Below are positions 24,701 through 31,849 of a DNA stretch of 64,000 nt, in pieces. Both the position numbers and the translations under genes were made by a program. Source of the stretch: Diospyros lotus (Eukaryota; Streptophyta; Magnoliopsida; Ericales; Ebenaceae); contig NC_068352.1 in NCBI RefSeq assembly GCF_014633365.1, forward strand, positions 6,068,393 through 6,132,392, given 5' to 3'. The notes under the pieces are model-generated. The model did not search any database. It worked only from the letters and a program-made list of their open reading frames with translations, and was not told where the DNA came from. Within the stretch, counting starts at the first letter, position 1; each line of letters opens with the position of its first letter.

Positions 24701-27062
24701 CGTTTTCTATTTAGAATTTTGTATTTGAACAAGTTTTCTAAATTTCTGTTTTTTGTGGAGTAATTTTCCGGAAAACTGGGGATGTTTCCCACAATTTAGC
24801 AGCCCTTTACAACCATGAAAAATTAATGTCAAATTTCTTCTCTACTCATATCTTTGACCTACTTTCCCTTTGTCAAGCTTTCCAGCAAACATCCTGAGAA
24901 TTTTTTTTTTTTATTTTCATTCCCCATATGTATTCATATAATGAATTTTTATCTCTATCCTGAAATCATGAAAAGAAATCATTGTTTCAAAGTGGTTCAT
25001 CGTGATTAACTGAGTGTGGTGTATTTTGGAATGTTCGATGAAAACATTGGAATTTTGATTTTCTAGTAAAGTTTCATGTTGTTCTCTAAGGAACGAGAAA
25101 ATTTTCCACTGTTTCGATGGAAACAAAACAAACTCTGTTTCTTGTTCCTTGCACAATAGATCAAATTCTAGAACGTTACCAAGTTACAATGGCTAGTATG
25201 TCAAGTGAAATTGCAATATTCATGATGTGCGCTAATTCACCTCCACAGTGCCCAACTTAAGGAATAATATATTCGATTAGCATAGTACTAGGCTATACCC
25301 ATGAAAATATAAATTATCAGGCACCTGTAGCAGCAGAGGTTCCATGCTTCTACACAAGTTCTCATCATGGCATAATGAGAGTATCAAATAATCAAGATAT
25401 CTTCTCCAACGAATGGTACCTCCAACAATTTCTGTGACCTGTAAGGTGGAAAAAAATCACAAAGAGTTCGTTGAGATAACAGACTCAGAATTTCTTGAGA
25501 AAAATATACATAACAAAAACTATTTGGTCCAAGATAAAAATTGGTTTACCTATCAAAGATCTACCATGTAACCCCACGCAAAATAGATTAAACACACTAA
25601 AGAAAGCCTCCATGCAAGTATAGCATCCAGTTTAACATAGCATAATCTTTGGGCCAGTAATGGTTTTTTTATTGTTCCTTTTTCCTTTTTTTTTCTTTTC
25701 TTTCCATTAATTTCATTAATTTATTAGAATTATGATAATATGTCAAAACATAATTCTTCCTTTTGTAGTGGGATAAAGGCTTGATATGCTGTTGTTGTTG
25801 TTGTTTGGGTATCATGGTGGCAGACAAAACATGACAAATGAGTTAAAGAGGAAACCAGTCTGAGATCTCTATCATCCAAGGAAGAAGTGCGAAACCCCAG
25901 AGTTCTTTCAACATATCCCATCTCATTGTCACCCGATCCCTTTCCTTTCTCATTCAAAAGGTCAGCAAAGGCACCACCAAGTTCTATTCGCATCAATCTC
26001 ACTGCAGACACTGTTTAAGCCAAAACCAGCAACAAATAAGATAAGAATTCGACAAACAGATGCAAATCCCCACATTCTTTCAACTGATTATACATTTTAT
26101 ATTCCATCAGATGACTGTGCACAGACTGGTCAGCAATCATTAATTTAAGATGACAAGCGAAATAGTCATATCATATCCAGCCCTATCATGCAGCTGTGCA
26201 AATAAAATCACAACGCAAACCTTTACACCACTTATTTTATTTGTATGCTTTGATTATTTCTAACCTTTGTTTGGAAGAGACTTAGCAATGGAATGGAATG
26301 AAAATATTTCCCTTCGCTTGGAAGAGTAGGGAATGGAAAATAAATAATGAAAAAATAAAGAAAAATGTCTAAAATGTTTCTCCTTGAGAGCAATGAAAAT
26401 GAAGGGAATGGAAAGATATTCAATAGCAAATGACAATTACACCCTCTAAATGGAAGTATAATTATAATGTTTGTTTAAGTTAAGGGAAAATTGAACTTTT
26501 AAAAAACTATTAAGGTTAATACTGTCAACACACAGAGTTAAGTTTTTCATCCATTCTCTCCCAATGTGGGGGAGACAAAAAATAGAGCTTTGGAGATCTA
26601 TTACCATTGTCTCTCTCAGAAGAGAACCTATTTCCATTACATCCCCCTCTCGCAACAGCACTATGTGCTGGTATAAGTAATTTCATCCAACCAGGACAAA
26701 CCCTAGTTCCAAAGGATTCGTCAAAGAAGTTACAAAAATTACCAGCTCTATGAGGAGAAACCTCGAGATTCAGGTTCTGTGCGGGACTGACGGGACCTGC
26801 AACACAGACCCGATGAATGCACGCACAATAAGACGAAATTTTTCATATCTACTCCTTGGAGCAGTGAGAAAGGCGAGCCAGGTCCAAATTGCATTTCCTA
26901 CTGGATATTCTGAGCATCCAAACAAAGAGAATTAAGAGTACCTCTGCCGCGAGTGGAAGTTGATGGATTGGGCCGTCTGTTCTTCTTGGCGAAATTCCGC
27001 GGTTCAGAAGCTTTATATATCTCAGCGGAGTTGAGAAATCGGAGCGAAAGCGCGTACGCCAT
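178..27062 (-). CDS. RsmB/NSUN-family rRNA cytosine-5 methyltransferase with NusB domain (5' part of gene)
   Basis: Four exons join in phase on the minus strand: 27062-26942, 26010-25856, 25438-25325 and 243-178, giving 152 residues before the gene leaves the window. Exon 1 is 121 bp and exon 2 is 155 bp, meeting at phase 1; exons 3 and 4 start at phase 0. The peptide contains [54 protein letters not shown] and [19 protein letters not shown], which I recognise as the NusB-like N-terminal half of plant NOL1/NOP2/Sun proteins related to bacterial RsmB (16S rRNA m5C methyltransferase). The SAM-binding catalytic half lies beyond position 1. The first 40 residues are basic and hydroxylated (start [12 protein letters not shown]), which would suit a plastid transit peptide; that is inference. 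The start is the ATG at 27062, the only one in frame in exon 1. The family call rests on recalled sequence, not a search. Confidence 0.85.
244..1094. other. AT-rich intronic sequence without recognised genes
   Basis: This stretch is AT-rich with several A-runs (for example near 400 and 680). It holds only short ORFs with no recognisable protein. It is read as remaining intron of the methyltransferase gene. Confidence 0.6.
1095..1860. repeat. 32-bp tandem repeat array (minisatellite)
   Basis: From about 1225 to 1835 a 32-bp unit (core GAGACCTTGTGGCGAAGGC, then AAAACCTCGCGGC) is repeated head to tail, roughly 19 imperfect copies. Units alternate TTGTGGCGAAGG and TTATGGCAAAGG variants. The preceding part, 1095-1225, carries a related motif (GCGGCAGTGTGCCGCAAGCCC). 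Because 32 is not a multiple of 3 and the unit lacks stops, all three phases stay open, so long ORFs here are artefacts. The array sits directly beside a gypsy LTR-like sequence. Tat/Ogre-lineage gypsy elements are known to carry such arrays near the 3' LTR. Confidence 0.85.
1861..2107 (+). mobile_element. Ty3/gypsy (Tat-like) LTR remnant
   Basis: The segment has a TATA box (TATAAATA, 1931-1938) and about 100 bp downstream the string TTTGGCATCAGAGGGTCTTC followed by GCGGGGG. This is the GCATCGGAGGG-plus-G-run signature I associate with R-U5 ends of Tat-lineage gypsy LTRs. No coding region is attached, and tandem repeats flank it on both sides. The lineage call is from memory of such LTRs and is tentative. 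Confidence 0.5.
2108..2530. repeat. Degenerate second block of the 32-bp-type repeat
   Basis: Motifs CTTGCGGCGAAGC, TAAAAGCTTG and GAGACCTTGTGGTGGAGG recur here and resemble the array at 1225-1835, but unit lengths vary and many units are truncated. It is most simply the same array family, older or scrambled. No gene is supported. Confidence 0.7.
2880..3457 (+). pseudogene. Copia reverse transcriptase fragment, left half (element A)
   Basis: The translation holds [87 protein letters not shown] and [11 protein letters not shown], the conserved start of a Copia RT. Stops occur at about 2986, 3014, 3306 and 3400. The coding sense is cut at the Cys codon by element B and resumes at 12053 after one copy of the duplicated AGTTG. 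Confidence 0.85.
3463..3657 (+). repeat. 5' LTR of Copia B
   Basis: It starts TATTAGAAT rather than the usual TG, and ends TCTCACA. A TATA-like TATAAATA lies near 3597. The target duplication AGTTG precedes it. Confidence 0.93.
3757..3794 (+). repeat. Poly-A tract in the Copia B leader
   Basis: An uninterrupted run of more than 30 A residues lies between the LTR and gag. It is probably slippage expansion and may vary between individuals. Confidence 0.9.
6751..6960 (+). repeat. 5' TIR and subterminal palindromes of the hAT element
   Basis: After the TIR come several overlapping inverted motifs: GACCGCCTAGGCGCT, GGCGCCGCCTAGGCGG, AGGCGGCGCC, CCGCCTGGGCGG and a longer inverted pair CGCGCACGACCTGG / CCTAGGTCGTGCGCG. 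hAT transposases are known to bind short repeats in such zones. The GC content contrasts with the rest of the window. Confidence 0.85.
7195..7460 (+). repeat. GCAGCAA/TTGCTGC imperfect repeat in the hAT 5' leader
   Basis: The heptamer GCAGCAA and its complement TTGCTGC (with GCAAGCTTGC) recur many times on both strands, so the RNA could fold into long hairpins, for example TTGCTGCTCG against CGAGCAGCAA near 7365-7400. ORFs here are rich in Cys, Ala and Ser and look like repeat artefacts. Confidence 0.7.
7554..10048 (+). CDS. hAT transposase (BED finger, DUF659, hAT dimerisation), 3 exons
   Basis: Exons 7554-9345, 9429-9547 and 9644-10048 join in frame (1792+119+405 bp) to 771 residues without a stop. 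Introns are 83 and 96 bp with GT-AG ends. A BED-type zinc finger lies at about residues 28-75 ([24 protein letters not shown]), then a basic patch [10 protein letters not shown]. The catalytic core shows [16 protein letters not shown] and [16 protein letters not shown]. The C-terminal dimerisation region has [18 protein letters not shown] and HTKKRNRLD. The tail is very acidic. The protein would bind the subterminal repeats and cut and paste the element. It reads forward, opposite to the host gene. The exon 2/3 junction is the least certain. Confidence 0.9.
10235..10327 (+). repeat. 3' subterminal repeats and TIR of the hAT element
   Basis: CGCCGCCTAGGCC, TGCCTAGGCACC, CTAGGCGCTAGGCC and CTAGCGCCTAGCGCG are followed by the terminal TTTTTGAACACTG. 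They mirror the motifs at the 5' end. Confidence 0.85.
11858..12052 (+). repeat. 3' LTR of Copia B
   Basis: It is the same length as the 5' LTR, with about ten substitutions and no indels. It follows the polypurine tract and is followed by AGTTG, after which element A's RT resumes. Confidence 0.93.
12053..12465 (+). pseudogene. Copia RT right half joined to an integrase fragment (element A)
   Basis: Positions 12053-12297 continue the RT with [44 protein letters not shown] and [11 protein letters not shown]. The usual YVDD motif reads YVND. From about 12301 the sense changes to an integrase piece ([40 protein letters not shown]) that belongs upstream of RT in an intact element. It is a deletion or rearrangement product with no possible function. 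Confidence 0.8.
12470..13594 (-). other. Probable untranslated leader of the minus-strand Copia element A
   Basis: The region lies on the minus strand just after the primer-binding site at 13607-13595. Open frames exist (up to 161 codons at 13408-12923) but the translations match nothing I know and have leader-like composition. I do not call a gene here. Confidence 0.4.
13608..14110 (-). repeat. LTR of Copia element A (minus orientation)
   Basis: The segment abuts a primer-binding site complementary to initiator Met-tRNA. On the minus strand it has TCTATAAATAGG near 13830. The left part matches 2690-2877. The outer (5') border is not clear; 14110 is approximate. Confidence 0.5.
14262..14603 (-). 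repeat. 3' LTR of gypsy C
   Basis: It begins TGTCAGATCC and ends TGTAACA on the plus strand. A (GA)n run lies near 14360 and a minus-strand TATA (CTATATATAGG) near 14465. Confidence 0.92.
14690..17930 (-). pseudogene. Gag-pol of gypsy C, decayed and deleted
   Basis: On the minus strand gag is at about 17900-17300, with a knuckle reading [11 protein letters not shown]. Protease has [16 protein letters not shown] near 17125. RT (16398-15660) has [29 protein letters not shown] and [12 protein letters not shown], but the catalytic FFDDILIY reads FFYDILIY after a frameshift near 15998. RNase H stops after the SIYDKELL block near 15440. There it joins integrase C-terminal sequence ([19 protein letters not shown], near 15260), so most of integrase is gone. 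The end (14960-14697) resembles a chromodomain tail ([23 protein letters not shown]). Stops are frequent. Confidence 0.88.
18668..19009 (-). repeat. 5' LTR of gypsy C
   Basis: It matches 14262-14603 along its whole length with scattered substitutions. The primer-binding site directly adjoins it at 18667. Confidence 0.92.
19058..19358 (+). repeat. 5' LTR of gypsy D
   Basis: It has a TATA box (TATAAAAG, 19178-19185), long CT-rich tracts after it, and ends ACTTGACA. Confidence 0.93.
19435..24015 (+). pseudogene. Gag-pol of gypsy D, interrupted by stops and frameshifts
   Basis: Gag begins at the ATG at 19435. Its main block (19989-20531) has [27 protein letters not shown] and the knuckle [14 protein letters not shown]. 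Protease near 20695 reads [16 protein letters not shown]/RNase H (about 21400-22564) have [29 protein letters not shown], the catalytic [22 protein letters not shown] and [22 protein letters not shown]. Integrase (22700-23817) shows [20 protein letters not shown] and a zinc-finger CETC, then a frame change. The C-terminus (to 24015) has [32 protein letters not shown] and TTWEYLS, a chromodomain. In-frame stops (about 21801, 22154, 23817) show it is dead. Confidence 0.9.
24055..24349 (+). repeat. 3' LTR of gypsy D
   Basis: It matches the 5' LTR with substitutions and short indels in the CT tracts. It ends ACTTGAAA where the 5' copy has ACTTGACA. Confidence 0.93.
24356..24820. mobile_element. 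Fold-back (MITE-like) element
   Basis: The left end reads TTGTAATATTAGGGTTGCTT then ATTTGTGG. The right end, reversed, reads TTGTAAAGGGCTGCTAAATT then GTGGG. These are imperfect inverted repeats about 460 bp apart, and the interior is rich in GGAAAA/TTTTCC on both sides. There is no coding sequence. The left end touches the CCTAG duplication of gypsy D, so a target duplication cannot be checked there. A hAT-type MITE is possible. Confidence 0.5.
24821..25324. other. Intronic sequence without recognised features
   Basis: AT-rich sequence with a poly-T run near 24900. No ORF here has a recognisable product. It is read as unaltered part of intron 3 next to exon 3. Confidence 0.6.
25325..27062 (-). 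CDS. Exons 1-3 of the RsmB/NSUN-like gene
   Basis: Exon 1 (27062-26942) ends in AGAG before a GT donor. Exon 2 (26010-25856) follows a TTTAAACAG acceptor and restores a Val codon across the junction. It ends at CTG before GTTTCC. Exon 3 (25438-25325) follows CCTTACAG and ends in CTACAG before GTGCC. Introns 1 and 2 are 931 and 417 bp. Upstream of the ATG on the minus strand is a CTT-rich leader (about 27140-27170), a plausible 5' UTR. Intron 1 carries AT-rich repeat-like DNA around 26230-26460 with no coding sign. Confidence 0.85.
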
Positions 27063-27170
27063 TGAAGCAGCAGAAGTTGTGGGGTTTTGGACTGAAAGCC
27101 AAAGAGATGAGACGCGGGAACGAGCTACCAGAGATAAAAGACAGAAGAAGAAGAAGAAGAAAGAAGTGAA

Positions 27171-28010
27171 GAGATATTTTATTTATTGTTTAAAAATAAT
27201 ATAATTTAAAAAAAATGGCCTCTACTCTTAAAAGTTTAGATCAAATATGGTAACAAAGTTTTTGCCTAGTGTTAAAAATGAAAATTTTAAAAATTAAGAG
27301 ATTTTATTTTGAATCTTTATTATATGGCAACATTCAGTCGGTGGATTTATTGAACCAACTAAACAAATACGAAAATCGAACAAATCAAAAACTTAAAAAA
27401 ATCAAATAAATATGAAAAAAAAATCAAATCGACAAAAAAAATTAGAAAAAACTGAAAATAAGTATTACTAGGGTAAAAATAAGTGTTATTTCAATAAAAA
27501 TAATATTATTCAATTAAGAATAATTTTTACTTGATTAGCCTTTATGAACAAATTTTAGTCCAAAAAGTTACTCAATTAAAAGTATTTATTACTCGAGTAA
27601 ACATAAGTGTTGCTCAAGTAAGAATAAATATTACTCAATTAAAAATAACTTTCACTCAGATTAATCTTTGTGAGCAGATTCTAATCCATAAATATTATTC
27701 AATTAAAAATAAATATTTATTATTCAAATAAAAAACGATATTACTCAAATAAAAAAACTTTCTTACACAAGTAAAAATGATATTATTCAACTAAAAAATT
27801 TATCATACTCAGAGTAAAAATAACATTTCGGTCAATTCGATTATTTCAATTTTTTTAATATAAAAACCAAACCAAACTAAAATAATTGAAATTGTCAAAC
27901 TTGAAACCGAGCTAAAGCGACTCTTAGCTTGAACCAAACCAAACTAACAATTTCAATTAGTTCAGTTCTGTTATGAGGTGTTTAAAATTTTACTAAGTTT
28001 CAAAGCAATT
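27171..28010. repeat. AT-rich degenerate repeats upstream of the methyltransferase gene
   Basis: From about 27450 to 27830 a loose unit of roughly 18-25 bp (TATTACTCAATTAAAAATAA) recurs with many variants, about 15 times. The flanks (27330-27420 and 27830-27960) contain AACCAAACCAAACTAA- and GAACCAACTAAACAAA-type strings. No gene is supported. The promoter of the methyltransferase must lie in this stretch, but I see no clear TATA box for it. Confidence 0.5.
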
Positions 28011-29164
28011 TTCGAGTCTATTATCCCCCAGACAATCTCCAAGACGAGAGCTTCTTGAACCCTTAATGCGTACTCTATGACCAACCTAGCATGCATCATT
28101 TTCGCCCCAGTCCAACGACATTCTTTGGGGTTTCTCGAACTGAAGCCATCAATGGCCCGAAACCCCGGAGAAAACCATCGAGTGCCTCACCCCAAAAACT
28201 TCTCCAAACCCTCAAGCCTCATTCAATGGGTCTTCCTAGAAGAGCCTTCTGGTTCAATTGTGGGTCCCATTATTTTACCTATAAATAGGCGCTTCATTGA
28301 AGGAAAAAAAAAAAAAAAACTTTTTTGAAGACTCAACCTTTCGAACCTATATGACTCTTTTGGAACAAACGGATCTCACTAGACTCTTAGACCTTTTAAG
28401 CAAAAGCTCTTTCAAATTCTCCTCTCTGACTATTGTCCCAACTCTCTCAAGCTATTCGATCGTCACTTTGTATAACCCATCTAGGAACTTGAACACAACA
28501 CGAATACCCCATCGTGTCACTGATCATATACATGCACTTGCATCATTTATGTGACATTGAACATACATTCGGACATTTCTCTCATACCATTGTCAGACTT
28601 AAGCATTGGAGGGCCCACATGGGGGAGTCTCTTGCATGTTTTTTTGACTTTCATTTGTGACCACAAGCTAAGTTTCGACCTAGCTCATCAGAGAGACCAG
28701 AAGCCCTTTCTCCCGAAAACCCATCAAGGCCCTTCCTCTTGACTCCCCAAAAGCCCATATGGAAGCCCTGAAGACTTATCCGAGTCCCTACCTCATCGAG
28801 TTTCAACCCCGACCTATTCCAGATCCATTTGACCTCGCTCGAGGTATCTCAGACCCTCTGCCATGGTGAATGACTCTACTTTAGCTAATCCCAAGAACGC
28901 GCGGAAACCCAGACGCAACTATAATGATCTTGTTGCAAAGGGCCAGGATAGGACTGGCACGGGCCAGTCAGATGGGCCGAGAGACTGGGGCTAGGTTGGG
29001 CCTGCCCCTAGCCTACTATTATTCCCTGGTGCATGACCTTCTCGTTATACAAGCTGATTGGCCAGGCCAACGAGCTGTAAAAGTTACTAGGAGCTCGCTC
29101 GAAACGTGGTTGGGAGCTCGCACGGATAGGTTGACGAATTAGAGGAATTTTTGGGAGCTTGCTT
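28011..29164 (+). mobile_element. Second Tat-like gypsy LTR remnant and unclassified sequence
   Basis: A TATA box (TATAAATA, 28280-28287) precedes a poly-A run. At about 28590-28630 the string CTTAAGCATTGGAGGGCCC, then a G-run and AGTCTC, recalls the signature at 2036-2070. No polyprotein follows. Sequence from 28650 to 29164 has short open frames without known motifs. The assignment is tentative. Confidence 0.4.
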
Positions 29165-29917
29165 TGTAATACCCAGGAATGATTTGAGGATATAAACGGT
29201 ATTTAATGAAGGGCATAAATGGACTTTGTGGAAAAATAAGACTATAGGGTACACTAACGCAACTTTGGACGATCGAATTAGTCAGAGGGAGTACCCTAGA
29301 CCCTAGATAGCTAAGGAAAATGGTATAGTATCGACAAGTAATACGAGTTATGATTTTACGCATCAAAAGAAGTTGGATCGAGAACGACTCCCGGTACAAT
29401 TAAAAAGACAATTATGATTTAGGCTGAAATATCGAATTATCGTATGGGGCATCCGAAAAGTCAATGGAACCCCGAGGAAGTTCATATTTGGCATATAGAG
29501 TAACCCTTCAGTAGTTTTTGGAAGAAACAAAAGGGTTTGTAGCCAAAACGAAGATTCGGGCCTAAGTGCAGTTTTTTGAAATTGATAGAGGGAGATCGAA
29601 ACGATATTTTTTTGGAATTTTAAAGAGAATGTTTTAGGATATTTCAAAGGGTTATAAAGGTCTTTAAAGAGAAGTTCAGTTAGGGGCAAAATCATAATTT
29701 TTTAGGTTGGGGTAAAAGTGTAATTTACCTAAAAATTAAGGGCATTAGCGTAATTAGTCCATTTTTTTAGGGACTAAAATGCAATTAAAAATTAGTCCGG
29801 GGACCATGTTGAAAAGGATTAAAGTGCAATTACCCAAAAATTTGGGTCAAAGTGTAATTATTGAAACCTTTTTACTATGGGCATTTGAAAAATTCAGAAA
29901 AAGCCTTATAAATGACT

Positions 29918-30470
29918 TTAGTGGTAAAGATGAAGTTTCATGATGATATTAGAGATAAGATGAAGCCTTATGATGACGTTAGAGATAAGATGAAGGCTCA
30001 TGATGACTTTAAGGATAAGATTTGATTGGATAAGATAATATTTGGATAAGATTTGATTGGATAAGATAAGATTTGGATAAGATTTAATTGGATAAGATTT
30101 TGTTGGATATGATTTGAATAAGATTTGATTTGGATAACAATGATTATATAAAATCTTAGAAGATTTAGAATGATTGTAGAATATCTTAGAAGACATGGTA
30201 ATGATTATATAAAATCTTAAAAGATTTGGAATGATTACAGAATATCTTAGAAGATTTAGTAATGATTATATAATATCTTTGAAGATTTACAATGATTGCA
30301 AAAGATATTAGAAGATTTTGGAATGATTGCAAAAGATATTAGAAGATTTGAAATGATTATAGAAAATCTTAGAAGATTTACAATGATTGCAGAAGATCTT
30401 TAGAAGATTTGGAATGATTGTAAAAGATTTTGAAATATTTGAAATGATTGCAGAATATATGTTTCTTGGT
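29918..30470 (+). repeat. Internal tandem repeats in the U3 of solo LTR E1
   Basis: First come copies of GATAAGATGAAGCCTTATGA and TTGGATAAGATTTGA. Then about ten imperfect units of roughly 29-30 bp follow (AATGATTGCAGAATATCTTA, then GAAGATTTGG). They stop just before the TATA box, so they are in the U3 promoter region. Confidence 0.8.
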
Positions 30471-31072
30471 GGCTAAGTTTCCAAAACCTATAAATAGGGG
30501 TTCATAACCAAAGGTTTCTCATTCTAAATTGTTAGAAGTTCGTGCCAGATAAGAGAGCTTCGGGTTTAGTAGATAGAGGGCTTTTTAAGCATATGCGAAG
30601 CATCACACGCGCAGAGCACTTGGATAGCGCGTGAGGGCGTGTAAGGAGGTGGTTTGGTCAAAAAACTTGAGGAGTTGCACAAAAGTTGAGGTTCAGCACA
30701 AGATTTGAGGCATTTGAGTTTCGTTCAAGGTGAGTGGTCTGATCCTATCTTTACCTTATCTTGAAAATATGTTGGAAGGTGTGTAGTGGGTTCAGGTGGG
30801 CGGTGTTACCCTCCCGAACTTAGGTTACACGCAATTGGGACCAGTTCTAGTGAGCGGTTTTACCCTCTGGAACTTAGGTTGTTCTGCAAAGGCGTTTTAC
30901 TTATGTATTTGTGGCATCATTTGCATATTGAACATGTGATATATTGCATCAACTATTTTTACTTATAAAAAAGTCGGTGCATGGCGTGTGATTTTCATAT
31001 CATCAGGGTATTGATCTTCGTGTTGGTGTTATGTCCGTATGGGACGGGATGGGGTCTACTTGAGATTGGGAC

Positions 31073-31214
31073 AATGTTAATCCAAGTGAACGGGTGTCAC
31101 ACTGGCACTCAAGAGAATAATGTTAAACTAGGTGAACGGGTGTCACGACGATGCACTCGAGGGATTAATGTTAAACCAGGTGAACGGGTGTCACAGTGGG
31201 GCATTCGAGAGATT
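31073..31214 (+). repeat. 46-48 bp triplication in E1 U5
   Basis: Three units (31073-31118, 31119-31166, 31167-31214) share AATGTTAAACCAGGTGAACG, GGTGTCAC and a GGCACTCGAGAGATT-type end. The matching place in E2 (about 35785-35835) has a single unit, so the repeat expanded in E1's lineage. Confidence 0.8.
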
Positions 31215-31849
31215 AAGTATGTCGCGGCAAGCTCAACCCCAACGGTGTGTGGAATGGTGTTTTCCACGGGAGGTTGAGTATGCCAAGGTGATTTCTCAAG
31301 CTAGACGTGTCTTGCATATTGTTGTCTTTGTATGCCATGCTCGTGTGTCTTTCATGCATTGTATAAACTGTTTCATGCCATCACTTAGATGTTTTATCAT
31401 CTAACCTAGGCTATGCCCCTGGAACGTTTAATGTTCCAGCCAGGGACTACTGCGAGGGCAAGGACATGGCCAGTTGAGGGCCAATGGTGCTTAGTTTGAT
31501 AGTCGTTGTAACATTTGGAGGCTTTAATACGTATCTCAGGTTGTAAATTAACAGTTGTATATTAGCAATGTTATCATTTGATCTGTATGGCATATTTTGC
31601 TAAGGAAATGCAATGTAAGAACTACGGTGTTTTGATATTAATGTATCCGCTGCGTCGTATTATGTCCCGTTTAGTTTAAGATTATTGATCTTGGTAGTTA
31701 AACGGGCAAGGCTGGGGTTCTTGGGGTTTGTATCTGCATGAAAAGATTGTTCTGACACACTGCGCGTGTTGAGCTTGAAAAAAAAAAAAAAAAAATCCCG
31801 GGGATACCCTTATAGTGACACGCCTGGCGAGACGAGGTGTTACATGCTT

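Larger units (their letters stand above)
244..25324 (-). other. Intron 3 of the RsmB/NSUN-like gene, about 25.1 kb, filled with nested transposons
   Basis: The interval between exon 3 and exon 4 has a GT donor (at 25324-25323) and an AG acceptor (at 245-244) on the minus strand. It contains at least four LTR retrotransposons, one DNA transposon, LTR remnants and tandem repeats, described separately. Recognisable remnants of ordinary intron are at 244-1090 and 24820-25324, both AT-rich and without coding signs. Confidence 0.8.
29165..31844 (+). mobile_element. Solo LTR E1, 2.7 kb, probably gypsy
   Basis: It starts TGTAATACCC and ends GGTGTTACA, with TGCTT duplicated at 29160-29164 and 31845-31849. 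A TATA box (TATAAATA, 30489-30496) sits near its middle. No primer-binding site, polypurine tract or coding sequence is present, so it fits a solo LTR left by recombination. Long LTRs with such near-palindromic ends occur in Tekay/Del-type chromoviruses, from memory. Its last 1.1 kb resembles the last 1.1 kb of E2. Confidence 0.8.

Noticed and set aside
28077..28742. Overlapping plus-strand frames of 60-85 codons, Pro- and Ser-rich
   Set aside because: They follow a TATA box in an LTR-like stretch, overlap in different frames, and match no family.
30981..31404. Plus-strand frames of about 90 codons in E1
   Set aside because: They cover the triplicated U5 repeat of the LTR, and the matching part of E2 does not conserve them.
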